A DNA stretch of 16,669 nucleotides, taken from an uncultured Alphaproteobacteria bacterium. Lineage in GTDB: Bacteria > Pseudomonadota > Alphaproteobacteria > RF32 > CAG-239. Of the stretch, positions 1-5,857 are shown one piece after another. Where the stretch lies: the NCBI GenBank assembly GCA_934248075.1, contig CAKQKH010000029.1:1-16669 (forward strand), written 5' to 3'. Below the pieces are notes generated by a model. It was not told where the DNA came from and searched no databases. It worked only from the letters and a program-made list of their open reading frames with translations. Every line of letters begins with the position of its first letter. The stretch's first letter is position 1. A program made the translations under genes and the position numbers.

Positions 1-1234
1 ACCAAGAACTCATCGCCTTGTATATCAGCGGAGTATCGGTGCGCCAGCAGAACGGATAAGAGTGGGTGTATTGTTCTTTTTTGACCAACAAACCACGCTC
101 TTTGAGCAGCTGCATAATCGGCTCGTTGGTTTCAAAAACCTGTTTGCCCTCATAGTCGGACACTTCGGCAGTAAATTTGCCGGCCTCGTCAACCGGACAA
201 ACAACCGGAAAATGCTCATTGTATGCCCGACAAGCATCAAAGTCATCTTGACCAAAACCAGGGGCGATGTGAACCACGCCGGTGCCGTCCTCTGTTGAAA
301 CAAACTCGCCGGCCAAAACTCTGAAACAGCCTTGATCTTTGAGATGCTTAAAATAGGGGAACATAGGTTCATAGCTCAAGCCGACCAAATCGGAACCTTT
401 GAGCGAGCCGACCTCGGTCGCATGCTCAAGCTGTTTTTTGTAGCGGCCGACAAGAGAACGCGCCAAAACATATTTTTGCCCGTCTTCCTCCATAATGACA
501 TAGTCTATATCTTTGCCCACCGCTAACATCAGGTTGGAAGGCAATGTCCACGGAGTGGTGGTCCAAACCAAAATTTTGAAACCATTTTCCAAAGTGAACA
601 TCACGGTAATGGCGTTGTCGGTTTTGTCCTGATAGCCCTGATTGACCTCAAAGTTGGAAAGCGGAGTTTCCGCCGCCCAAGAATATGGCAACACGCGATA
701 ATCTTCATAAACCAAGCCTTTGTCATAGAGCTGCTTAAAATTGGAAATAACGCTCTCCATAAACGGCAAATCCATGGTTTTGTAGTCATGGTTAAAATCA
801 ACCCAGCGGCCGATACGCTTGAACATCTCCACCCAAATACCGGAATATTTGAGCACATCAGAGCGGCAGAAATTGTTAAATTTTTCAACACCATACTGCT
901 CAATCTGTTTGCGACCGGAAACGCCAAGCTGTTTTTCAGCCGACATCTCAGCCGGCAGGCCGTGGCAGTCCCAGCCCAGACGACGCTCAACCTTTTTGCC
1001 GTTCATGGTCTGAAAACGAGCGACCACGTCTTTGACATAAGACACCATGATATGCCCATAGTGAGGAGTACCGTTGGCAAACGGAGGACCGTCATAAAAC
1101 ACGAATTCCGCGGCGCCGTCGCGATTGTGAACGGATTTTTCAAATGTTTTGTCTTCTTCCCAAAATTTGAGAACTTGTTTTTCGACTTCCACAAAGTCGG
1201 GCTTGGCCTTTACATCGGCATAATATCTGGTCAT
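1..1234 (-). CDS. ileS: Isoleucyl-tRNA synthetase, N-terminal part (cut by window edge)
   Basis: Charges tRNA-Ile with isoleucine in the cytoplasm. About 411 codons are visible; the C-terminal part lies beyond position 1. The class I signature HIGH appears as PHYGH at residues 57-61, inside YDGPPFANGTPHYGHI. The GWDCHGLPAE block follows, and the CP1 editing domain contains WTTTPWTLPSN near residue 215 and GTGVVHIAPGFG. The PHYGHI form and the ERRLGWDCHG block resemble the eukaryote-like IleRS class (as in yeast and Rickettsia) rather than the E. coli class, which has SIHIGH. The start at 1234 is supported by AAGGTGG six bases upstream (1241-1247). Expression is probably controlled by the Ile-rich leader peptide and hairpin upstream. 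Identity is certain; the class assignment is from remembered motif differences. Confidence 0.97.
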   Translation of the reverse strand, partial: MTRYYADVKAKPDFVEVEKQVLKFWEEDKTFEKSVHNRDGAAEFVFYDGPPFANGTPHYGHIMVSYVKDVVARFQTMNGKKVERRLGWDCHGLPAEMSAEKQLGVSGRKQIEQYGVEKFNNFCRSDVLKYSGIWVEMFKRIGRWVDFNHDYKTMDLPFMESVISNFKQLYDKGLVYEDYRVLPYSWAAETPLSNFEVNQGYQDKTDNAITVMFTLENGFKILVWTTTPWTLPSNLMLAVGKDIDYVIMEEDGQKYVLARSLVGRYKKQLEHATEVGSLKGSDLVGLSYEPMFPYFKHLKDQGCFRVLAGEFVSTEDGTGVVHIAPGFGQDDFDACRAYNEHFPVVCPVDEAGKFTAEVSDYEGKQVFETNEPIMQLLKERGLLVKKEQYTHSYPFCWRTDTPLIYKAMSSW

Positions 1235-1240
1235 GGTTGT

Positions 1241-1247
1241 CCACCTT
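1241..1247 (-). promoter_or_regulatory. Ribosome binding site of ileS
   Basis: AAGGTGG on the minus strand, six bases before the ATG at 1234. It fixes the ileS start. It superficially resembles a T-box core but is simply a Shine-Dalgarno sequence. Confidence 0.75.
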
Positions 1248-1303
1248 GAATTTTTTGTATGTTTATAGGATTGTTTTGGAAAAATCGGTTGAATATGTGT
1301 AGC

Positions 1304-1329
1304 AAAAAAAGAACATCCCCCTAGGGGAT
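1304..1329 (-). terminator. Putative attenuator hairpin in the ileS leader
   Basis: On the minus strand ATCCCC pairs with GGGGAT around a TAG loop (1329-1315; a seventh U-G pair is possible). It is followed by GTTC and then seven T (1310-1304). The TAG in the loop is the stop codon of the Ile-rich leader peptide, so a ribosome on the last codons would cover the 5' arm. The stem is short and the four bases before the T run are not ideal, so termination efficiency may be modest. Inferred role: termination when Ile-tRNA is plentiful and readthrough into ileS when the ribosome stalls. Confidence 0.55.
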
Positions 1330-1365
1330 AATACGAATAATCACAGATATGAAAAAGCTACGCAT
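1321..1365 (-). CDS. Ile-rich leader peptide upstream of ileS (14 aa)
   Basis: The minus strand reads ATG CGT AGC TTT TTC ATA TCT GTG, then ATT ATT CGT ATT ATC CCC and TAG, giving MRSFFISVIIRIIP. Five of 14 residues are Ile, four of them clustered in codons 9-13 directly before the hairpin; Val and Phe make up most of the rest. A purine-rich AGAGAG lies six bases upstream of the ATG as a possible ribosome site. It sits about 24 bases after the predicted transcription start and 86 bases before ileS. Amino-acid-specific leader peptides of this size control several biosynthetic and synthetase operons in proteobacteria. Here the enriched amino acid matches the downstream synthetase. It is too short for homology evidence; the call rests on architecture. 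Confidence 0.6.
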   Translation of the reverse strand: MRSFFISVIIRIIP

Positions 1366-1395
1366 AACACACTCTCTTTGATTAGATTTGAGCCT

Positions 1396-1424
1396 AAGAT
1401 AATACAATGATTCGCCGGAGTCAA
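1396..1424 (-). promoter_or_regulatory. Sigma70-type promoter for the ileS leader
   Basis: On the minus strand TTGACT (1424-1419) is followed after 17 bases by TATCTT (1401-1396). The expected start near 1389 leaves a short untranslated stretch before the leader peptide ATG at 1365. Confidence 0.55.
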
Positions 1425-1470
1425 TAATTTGTGCATGCAATTTGCAATTTATTCACGCTAACTTTCGCCC

Positions 1471-1504
1471 AAAAAAACAACCGACTGAAAAACACAGTCG
1501 GTTG
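1471..1504 (-). terminator. Rho-independent terminator of the small membrane protein gene
   Basis: A perfect 10-bp stem, CAACCGACTG pairing with CAGTCGGTTG (1504-1495 with 1487-1478), has a 7-base loop and is followed at once by seven T on the minus strand (1477-1471). It lies 12 bases after the stop of the 1516-1776 gene. It isolates that gene, and anmK if co-transcribed, from the ileS promoter region. Confidence 0.9.
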
Positions 1505-1515
1505 AATCGGTAATG

Positions 1516-1776
1516 TCAGGCCTTTTTGCGGAGATCGTTGATGTTTATCTTGCGGGTGAAAAAACCGCCGATAAAGCCCAAGGCTGCGCCAATCTGCCAC
1601 ATGGAAAATCCCTTGATGCCAACACAGGCGAGGATACCCAAAATGGCTTTGCCAAAAAATAAGCCCACAAACCAGCCGATGACAGCGCCAAAAAAGGTAC
1701 TGATAACCGGCAGAATAATCCATACCAGTGCGCAAAGCAGGTACTGAGTGAGAATGGTAATCCATTTCATACGCAT
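1516..1776 (-). CDS. Small hypothetical membrane protein, 86 aa
   Basis: I do not recognise a named family. The protein has two hydrophobic stretches, roughly residues 8-46 (long enough for a helical hairpin, rich in Gly, Phe and Trp: FGAVIGWFVGLFFG) and 58-72 (MWQIGAALGFIGGFF). It ends in a basic tail (TRKININDLRKKA). The Gly-zipper-like spacing suggests packed membrane helices. Two ATGs, MRMKW, lie six bases apart (1776 and 1770); neither has a convincing Shine-Dalgarno, so the exact start is open. It is the last gene before a strong terminator and starts 70 bases after anmK on the same strand, so it may be read from the anmK promoter. The terminator and the coherent hydrophobic pattern support a real gene; function unknown. 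Confidence 0.6.
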   Translation of the reverse strand: MRMKWITILTQYLLCALVWIILPVISTFFGAVIGWFVGLFFGKAILGILACVGIKGFSMWQIGAALGFIGGFFTRKININDLRKKA

Positions 1777-1846
1777 AAAAATTTAAAATTACATACTAAG
1801 ATTAATCGTCAAAATTGATATACTCTTTAGAGATAAAAAGCAAATA

Positions 1847-2947
1847 TTATTTTTGCGGGTCAAAAACCTCACCGCAAATACAAGGCGCCGCAACTCCGGT
1901 GGTAAACGGATAAGTGGCCGGCATCATATGAAGGCGGCGCACCGCCAAATAGGCAAAAGCCTGCGCCTCTATGGCTGAAGAATTCCAGCCGAATTCTTCG
2001 GCCGTTTTGACCTCGGTATTCTCAAAACGCTGACGCAAAAAACGCAACAAAGTAGGGTTTTTGGCGCCTCCGCCGCAGACAATAAGCGTTTTGGGCGGCT
2101 CAGGCAGATACAAAGCCATAGAATAGGCAATCGCCTCAGCGACAAAACTGGTAGCAGTGGCAGCGCCGTCCTCGGGCGAAAGCCCCTCCAAATGCTCAAG
2201 TTTGTCGTTGAAAGTTCCCTTGTCCGCGGCTTTTGGCGGGCATTTGGCCAAAAACTTGTGCCGCATCAACTGTTTCATAACCGAGGAATTAATTTGGCCT
2301 AGCGCCGCTAATTTGCCGTTATAATCCATATGCTGACCGCAACGTTTGAAAACCCAGTCATTAATGGCATTATTGCCGGGGCCGGCGTCAAACGCCAACA
2401 TCTCGCCATTAGCCCCAATCCAAGTGATACTGGATATTCCGCCGATATCCACCACCGCAACCGGTTTTTCCAGCCGGTGAGTAAGCGCCTGATGATAAAC
2501 CGCGCTAATAGGAGCGCCCTGCCCGCCGGACAACATATCGGCTTGACGAAAACGACCAACAGTTTTGGTTCCGGTCAAATTTGCCAAAGTTTGCCCGTCG
2601 CCCAGCTGATAAAGCAAATGCTCGGAAGGGTTGTGAACAACATTGTGGCCATTAAAACCGATTACCTCTATATTTTCGGTATAATCGCGGACAATATCGT
2701 TAACTATCAAGGCGTGAAATTCCGTTAATTCCTGATTGAGCTTGTTTTTTTCGGCATCATCAAGTTCAGTATAATGACGGTGCAAATACCGCAGCTTGTC
2801 GCGCAAATCGTCTTCATACGGAACATCAAGCGCCGGCCCAAAATCAAACACATCAACCCCGTCGGTCGTGATGACCGCGGCGTTAACTCCGTCTAATGAT
2901 GAACCGCTGATCAGGCCCAAGGCTCTTTGCGGACGCAACAAATCCAT
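1847..2947 (-). CDS. anmK: Anhydro-N-acetylmuramic acid kinase
   Basis: Phosphorylates and hydrolyses 1,6-anhydro-MurNAc, released from the cell wall by lytic transglycosylases, to MurNAc-6-phosphate in the cytoplasm. At 366 aa it has the usual family length. Visible motifs of the sugar-kinase fold: LGLISGSSLDGVNAA at residues 11-25 (family MSGTSxDG), GGQGAPIS near 142, VVDIGGISSIT near 165, LAFDAGPGNNAINDW near 185 and LIVCGGGAKNPTLL near 290. The start at 2947 is preceded by GGAG with good spacing. The gene is divergent from tyrS; a perfect extended -10 lies about 60 bases upstream. mltA in this same window makes the substrate. Family members typically read GTS where this has GSS, a mild substitution. 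Confidence 0.96.
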   Translation of the reverse strand: MDLLRPQRALGLISGSSLDGVNAAVITTDGVDVFDFGPALDVPYEDDLRDKLRYLHRHYTELDDAEKNKLNQELTEFHALIVNDIVRDYTENIEVIGFNGHNVVHNPSEHLLYQLGDGQTLANLTGTKTVGRFRQADMLSGGQGAPISAVYHQALTHRLEKPVAVVDIGGISSITWIGANGEMLAFDAGPGNNAINDWVFKRCGQHMDYNGKLAALGQINSSVMKQLMRHKFLAKCPPKAADKGTFNDKLEHLEGLSPEDGAATATSFVAEAIAYSMALYLPEPPKTLIVCGGGAKNPTLLRFLRQRFENTEVKTAEEFGWNSSAIEAQAFAYLAVRRLHMMPATYPFTTGVAAPCICGEVFDPQK

Positions 2948-2965
2948 TAAAATTCAACTCCCGTC

Positions 2966-2993
2966 TTGCATTGCTTAAATATTATGCTAATAT
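2966..2993 (+). promoter_or_regulatory. Candidate promoter for tyrS
   Basis: TTGCAT (2966-2971), a 16-base spacer and TAATAT (2988-2993), giving a start near 3000 and a leader of about 55 bases. It overlaps the downstream part of the opposing anmK promoter region. Confidence 0.45.
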
Positions 2994-3002
2994 GCGTTAA
3001 AA

Positions 3003-3020
3003 TTTGGTTATTATACCAAA
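3003..3020. promoter_or_regulatory. Dyad symmetry overlapping the anmK -10
   Basis: TTTGGT and ACCAAA flank a 6-base centre TATTAT. The dyad sits exactly on the anmK -10 element and just after the expected tyrS start, a position suited to an operator. The regulator is unknown and the symmetry could be partly chance in AT-rich DNA. Confidence 0.3.
3010..3018 (-). promoter_or_regulatory. Extended -10 promoter for anmK
   Basis: The minus strand reads TGGTATAAT, a perfect TATAAT preceded by TG at the extended -10 position. No convincing -35 is seen, which is acceptable for extended -10 promoters. Expected start near 3003, leader about 55 bases. Confidence 0.5.
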
Positions 3021-3056
3021 GCAATAATTGTTTGATTTTGATTAAGGATAGGATAG

Positions 3057-4307
3057 ATGGCTCAGTTTAAGTCACAATTTTTCAACATTATGGTTGAACG
3101 CGGTTTTTACAATCAATGCACCAACGAGCAAGGCTTTGATGATTATTTGGCCGAATGCGAAAAGGCCGGTAAACCGGCGGTGGGCTATCTGGGCTCAGAT
3201 CCGACAGGCGATAGTCTTCACGTGGGACATATTGTGCCTTTGATGATGTTGCGCTGGTTTCAGAAATGCGGACACAAACCACTGACATTGGTTGGCGGCG
3301 CCACCGCGCGAATCGGCGATCCTTCCGGAAAAGATAAATTGCGCCCGTTTTTGAGTGAAGAAGTTTTGGCACACAATGTTGAGGGGCTTAAAAAGTCTTT
3401 TGGCAAGTTTCTTAAATTCGGCAACGGGGCTACCGATGCCGAAATGGTTGATAACTGGGATTGGTTTAAAAATGTTAATTATTTGTCGTTTTTGCGCGAT
3501 GTCGGCACTTTTTACTCGGTAAACCGAATGTTAACCATGGACAGCGTCAAGACCAGACTGGAACGCGAACAGCCAATGAGCTTTTTGGAATTTAACTATA
3601 TGTTATTGCAAGGATACGACTTCTGCCAGCTCTATCAGCAATATGGTTGCCGCGCGCAAATTGCCGGCTCCGACCAGTGGGGCAACATCACCTCGGGAAC
3701 CGAACTCGGTCGCCGCAAATACGATGTGGAATTGTTTGGCTTTACCAGCCCGATTATCACCGACTCTAACGGCAAAAAAATGGGCAAATCCGAAGGTAAT
3801 GCGGTTTGGATTAACGAAGAAAAACTTTCGGCTTATGATTATTACCAATATTTTCGCAATATCGGCGACGCCGAAGTCGGCAAATGCCTGCGTATTTATA
3901 CCGACTTGCCGATTGACGAGGTTTTACGACTGGAGGCCTTGAAAGATCAGGAAATTAATGAGGCCAAAAAGATTTTGGCCTTTGAAGCCACCAAAATCTG
4001 CCGCGGTGAAGCCGAAGCCATTGCCGCACAACAGACCGCTGTCCAAACTTTTGAAATGGGCGCGGCCGGCGGTGATTTGCCATGTATTGAAGCCAGCGGC
4101 AATATCGGAGTGTTGGACGCCTTTTTGCAACTTGGTTTTGTGGCCAGCAAAGGTGAGGCTCGACGACTGATTAAACAAGGCGGATTGAAACTGAACGACC
4201 AAACGATTACCGACGAAAATTACGTTGTCGGCAAAAATGATTTGCGCGATGGACAAGTAAAATTATCACAAGGCAAAAAGAAACACGGCCTGCTGAAGTT
4301 GCTGTAA
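3057..4307 (+). CDS. tyrS: Tyrosyl-tRNA synthetase
   Basis: Charges tRNA-Tyr in the cytoplasm. At 416 aa it is the usual length for the bacterial long form. The HIGH signature appears as HVGH at residues 55-58 (GDSLHVGHIVPL). The tyrosine pocket block YDFCQLYQQYGCRAQIAGSD lies near residues 187-206 and includes the family's QxGGSDQWGN-type stretch as IAGSDQWGN. KMSKS appears as KMGKS at 241-245, followed by EGNAVW. A C-terminal S4 RNA-binding domain covers roughly residues 350-416 (GEARRLIKQGGLKLND). The start at 3057 has AGGATAGG upstream. No T-box or Tyr-rich leader peptide is seen. Confidence 0.98.
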   Translation: MAQFKSQFFNIMVERGFYNQCTNEQGFDDYLAECEKAGKPAVGYLGSDPTGDSLHVGHIVPLMMLRWFQKCGHKPLTLVGGATARIGDPSGKDKLRPFLSEEVLAHNVEGLKKSFGKFLKFGNGATDAEMVDNWDWFKNVNYLSFLRDVGTFYSVNRMLTMDSVKTRLEREQPMSFLEFNYMLLQGYDFCQLYQQYGCRAQIAGSDQWGNITSGTELGRRKYDVELFGFTSPIITDSNGKKMGKSEGNAVWINEEKLSAYDYYQYFRNIGDAEVGKCLRIYTDLPIDEVLRLEALKDQEINEAKKILAFEATKICRGEAEAIAAQQTAVQTFEMGAAGGDLPCIEASGNIGVLDAFLQLGFVASKGEARRLIKQGGLKLNDQTITDENYVVGKNDLRDGQVKLSQGKKKHGLLKLL

Positions 4308-4311
4308 AAAA

Positions 4312-4328
4312 GGCAGGCATCGCCTGCT
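4312..4328. terminator. Hairpin after tyrS, terminator role uncertain
   Basis: GCAGGC and GCCTGC flank the loop ATC, right after the tyrS stop. On the plus strand no T run follows; a run of A precedes it, so the classical terminator form would act on the minus strand, where no gene is evident. It may still stabilise the tyrS 3' end. Confidence 0.35.
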
Positions 4329-4354
4329 AATAAACGGCAAAGAGCGCTTGATAT

Positions 4355-4383
4355 TTGGCTAAATAATCCTTACTTTATTATAA
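4355..4383 (+). promoter_or_regulatory. Weak candidate promoter of the Bat operon
   Basis: TTGGCT (4355-4360), a 17-base spacer and TTATAA (4378-4383), 24 bases before the first gene. Both boxes are imperfect. The 99-base gap after tyrS otherwise holds only the hairpin. Confidence 0.3.
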
Positions 4384-4406
4384 GTGATTGATGAAAGGGG
4401 CTGTAT

Positions 4407-4862
4407 ATGCCGGATAACAATTTGCCTGAATTGCGCGACATTCATTTGCCAGACGGGGTTTCTGCATTTCCGCCGGCTTATGGCTGGTGGATTGTTGTTG
4501 CCGCTATAATCGGCATACTTATCCTAATTTGGATAGGAAAAATTATTCACCGCAAATCCAGAAAACTATATGCTTTGTATCTGTTGCAAAGTATTCATAA
4601 CCTTAATCCGGTGGCGGCAGCAATTGAGATGTCGGCAATTTTGCGGCGGATTTGCATTTACAAATATCCGGAAGCGATAACTTTATCCGGAGCCGACTGG
4701 CTAAACTTTATAAACGCCAAAACCAAACAACCTTTAGAGGCCAAAGCGGCGGAATTATTGATAAACGCTCCGTATATTCGCAAAAATTCTCCGAATTTCT
4801 CTTCCGAAGATGCTGAAATTCTGCGCAGTTTTTGCCGCAAATGGGTAGGAGAGAATCTATGA
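4407..4862 (+). CDS. DUF4381 family membrane protein of the Bat operon
   Basis: A 151-aa protein with the DUF4381 signature: an N-terminal LRDIHLPDGVSAFPPAYGWW (residues 9-28), then one transmembrane helix of about residues 27-48, then a charged cytoplasmic tail with an RKLYALYLLQ segment. DUF4381 proteins sit beside VWA-domain genes in proteobacterial Bat clusters; their biochemical role is unknown and they are thought to be part of a membrane assembly with BatA and BatB. It opens the operon here, 99 bases after tyrS, and overlaps the next gene by the 4-base ATGA (4859-4862), which implies translational coupling. The usual moxR and DUF58 genes are not upstream. Confidence 0.85.
   Translation: MPDNNLPELRDIHLPDGVSAFPPAYGWWIVVAAIIGILILIWIGKIIHRKSRKLYALYLLQSIHNLNPVAAAIEMSAILRRICIYKYPEAITLSGADWLNFINAKTKQPLEAKAAELLINAPYIRKNSPNFSSEDAEILRSFCRKWVGENL
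4847..4851 (+). promoter_or_regulatory. Ribosome binding site setting the batA start
   Basis: AGGAG seven bases before the ATG at 4859. It favours that start over the longer frame from 4832, which has no such site and would overlap the previous gene by 31 bases. Confidence 0.7.
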
Positions 4863-5857
4863 TGCATTTTGCATTTCCATGGGCTTGGGGATTGCTGGCG
4901 CTGCCATTTGTTTGGCGAATGATTGTTCCGGCAATAAAAGGACTACACGGCGACGCCTTAAAAGTTCCGTTTATCAATGACTTGGAAAAAATATCCATAA
5001 AATCCGGCGCCCTATGGCAGATGAATCAGTCAAACAACCGCAAAGAGTTTGGTTTGCCGTTTTGGTGTTTGTACGGCGTTTGGGTATTGCTGGTTATGGC
5101 CACTGCCCGCCCGCAATGGGTCGGCGAGCCGATAAGACTGGCGGGACAAAGCCGAGATATCATGTTGGTGTTGGATATTTCAACCTCGATGCTGACACCT
5201 GATTTCAGTTATCATGGAAATCGAATTGATCGCTTGAGCGCCGTAAAAAAAACCGCCAGCGATTTTATAAAAAAACGCACCAATGATCGAATAGGCTTAA
5301 TTTTGTTTGGAACCAAAGCCTATTTGCAGGCGCCGCTCACCTTTGACAAAGCTTCCGTTGAAGAAATTTTGTGGTCTATGGACGCCGGAATGGCCGGTGA
5401 TTCGACAAGTATCGGCGATGCGCTGGGTACGGCGCTTAAAACTCTTCGACAGACGCCGAATCACAAAAACAAGGTTATTGTGTTGCTGACAGACGGCGAA
5501 AACAACGATGGCAGCGTTTCCTTGCCGCAAGCAATTAAATTGGCCGAAGACGAAGGGATTAAGACATACACAATCGGCGTTGGCTCGCGAGCTACATTTA
5601 TGGGAATGTTTTTGGGCAATGCCGGAGTTGACGAGCAAGGATTGAAAGCCATTGCCAAGGCCACCGACGGCAGATATTTCCGCGCTGAAAGCACCGCCGG
5701 ACTACAAAAAATTTATAATTATATAGACCAATTAGAGGGGCAAGAACAACAAAGCAACTTTGTGAGAGAAACCAAAGAGCTGTATTATATCCCTCTGTTG
5801 GGCGCAATTATCGCCTGTTTAATCGGGGTTTTGGCGCTAAGGAGGGTCAGCCGATGA
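4859..5857 (+). CDS. batA: BatA-like VWA-domain membrane protein
   Basis: A 332-aa inner-membrane protein. It has an N-terminal hydrophobic segment (residues 3-25, FAFPWAWGLLALPFVWRM), a second helix near 65-82, a von Willebrand A domain of about 99-290 and a C-terminal anchor near 308-327. The metal-ion-dependent adhesion site (MIDAS) is complete: D106-x-S108-x-S110 (LDISTSM), T183 in DSTSIGDAL and D212 in LLTDGENN. Bat proteins were named for Bacteroides aerotolerance; similar operons accompany MoxR ATPases and are thought to assemble or protect envelope complexes. The start at 4859 uses AGGAG and ATGA coupling; a second ATG follows directly at 4862. It overlaps the next gene by ATGA at 5854-5857. 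It partners with the degenerate VWA protein encoded next. Confidence 0.92.
   Translation: MMHFAFPWAWGLLALPFVWRMIVPAIKGLHGDALKVPFINDLEKISIKSGALWQMNQSNNRKEFGLPFWCLYGVWVLLVMATARPQWVGEPIRLAGQSRDIMLVLDISTSMLTPDFSYHGNRIDRLSAVKKTASDFIKKRTNDRIGLILFGTKAYLQAPLTFDKASVEEILWSMDAGMAGDSTSIGDALGTALKTLRQTPNHKNKVIVLLTDGENNDGSVSLPQAIKLAEDEGIKTYTIGVGSRATFMGMFLGNAGVDEQGLKAIAKATDGRYFRAESTAGLQKIYNYIDQLEGQEQQSNFVRETKELYYIPLLGAIIACLIGVLALRRVSR
5839..5845 (+). promoter_or_regulatory. Strong ribosome binding site of the batB/batC fusion
   Basis: AAGGAGG, a full anti-Shine-Dalgarno match, lies eight bases before ATG 5854 and inside the end of batA. Confidence 0.8.

Noticed and set aside
788..1249. Plus-strand open frame of 153 codons
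   Set aside because: Antisense shadow of ileS; the opposite strand carries clear synthetase motifs.
1235..1260. AAGGTGGACAACC before ileS resembles a T-box core (AGGGTGGNACCGCG)
   Set aside because: Only the first part matches, the flanking stem and specifier structure are missing, and T-boxes are essentially absent from alphaproteobacteria. It is the Shine-Dalgarno of ileS.
2994..3056. Possible leader peptide before tyrS
   Set aside because: The only ATG in the leader reads ATG CGT TAA, with no Tyr codons and no terminator hairpin.
4832..4858. Longer N-terminus for batA from ATG 4832
   Set aside because: It would add nine residues, lacks a ribosome site and overlaps the previous gene more. 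ATG 4859 has AGGAG and ATGA coupling.
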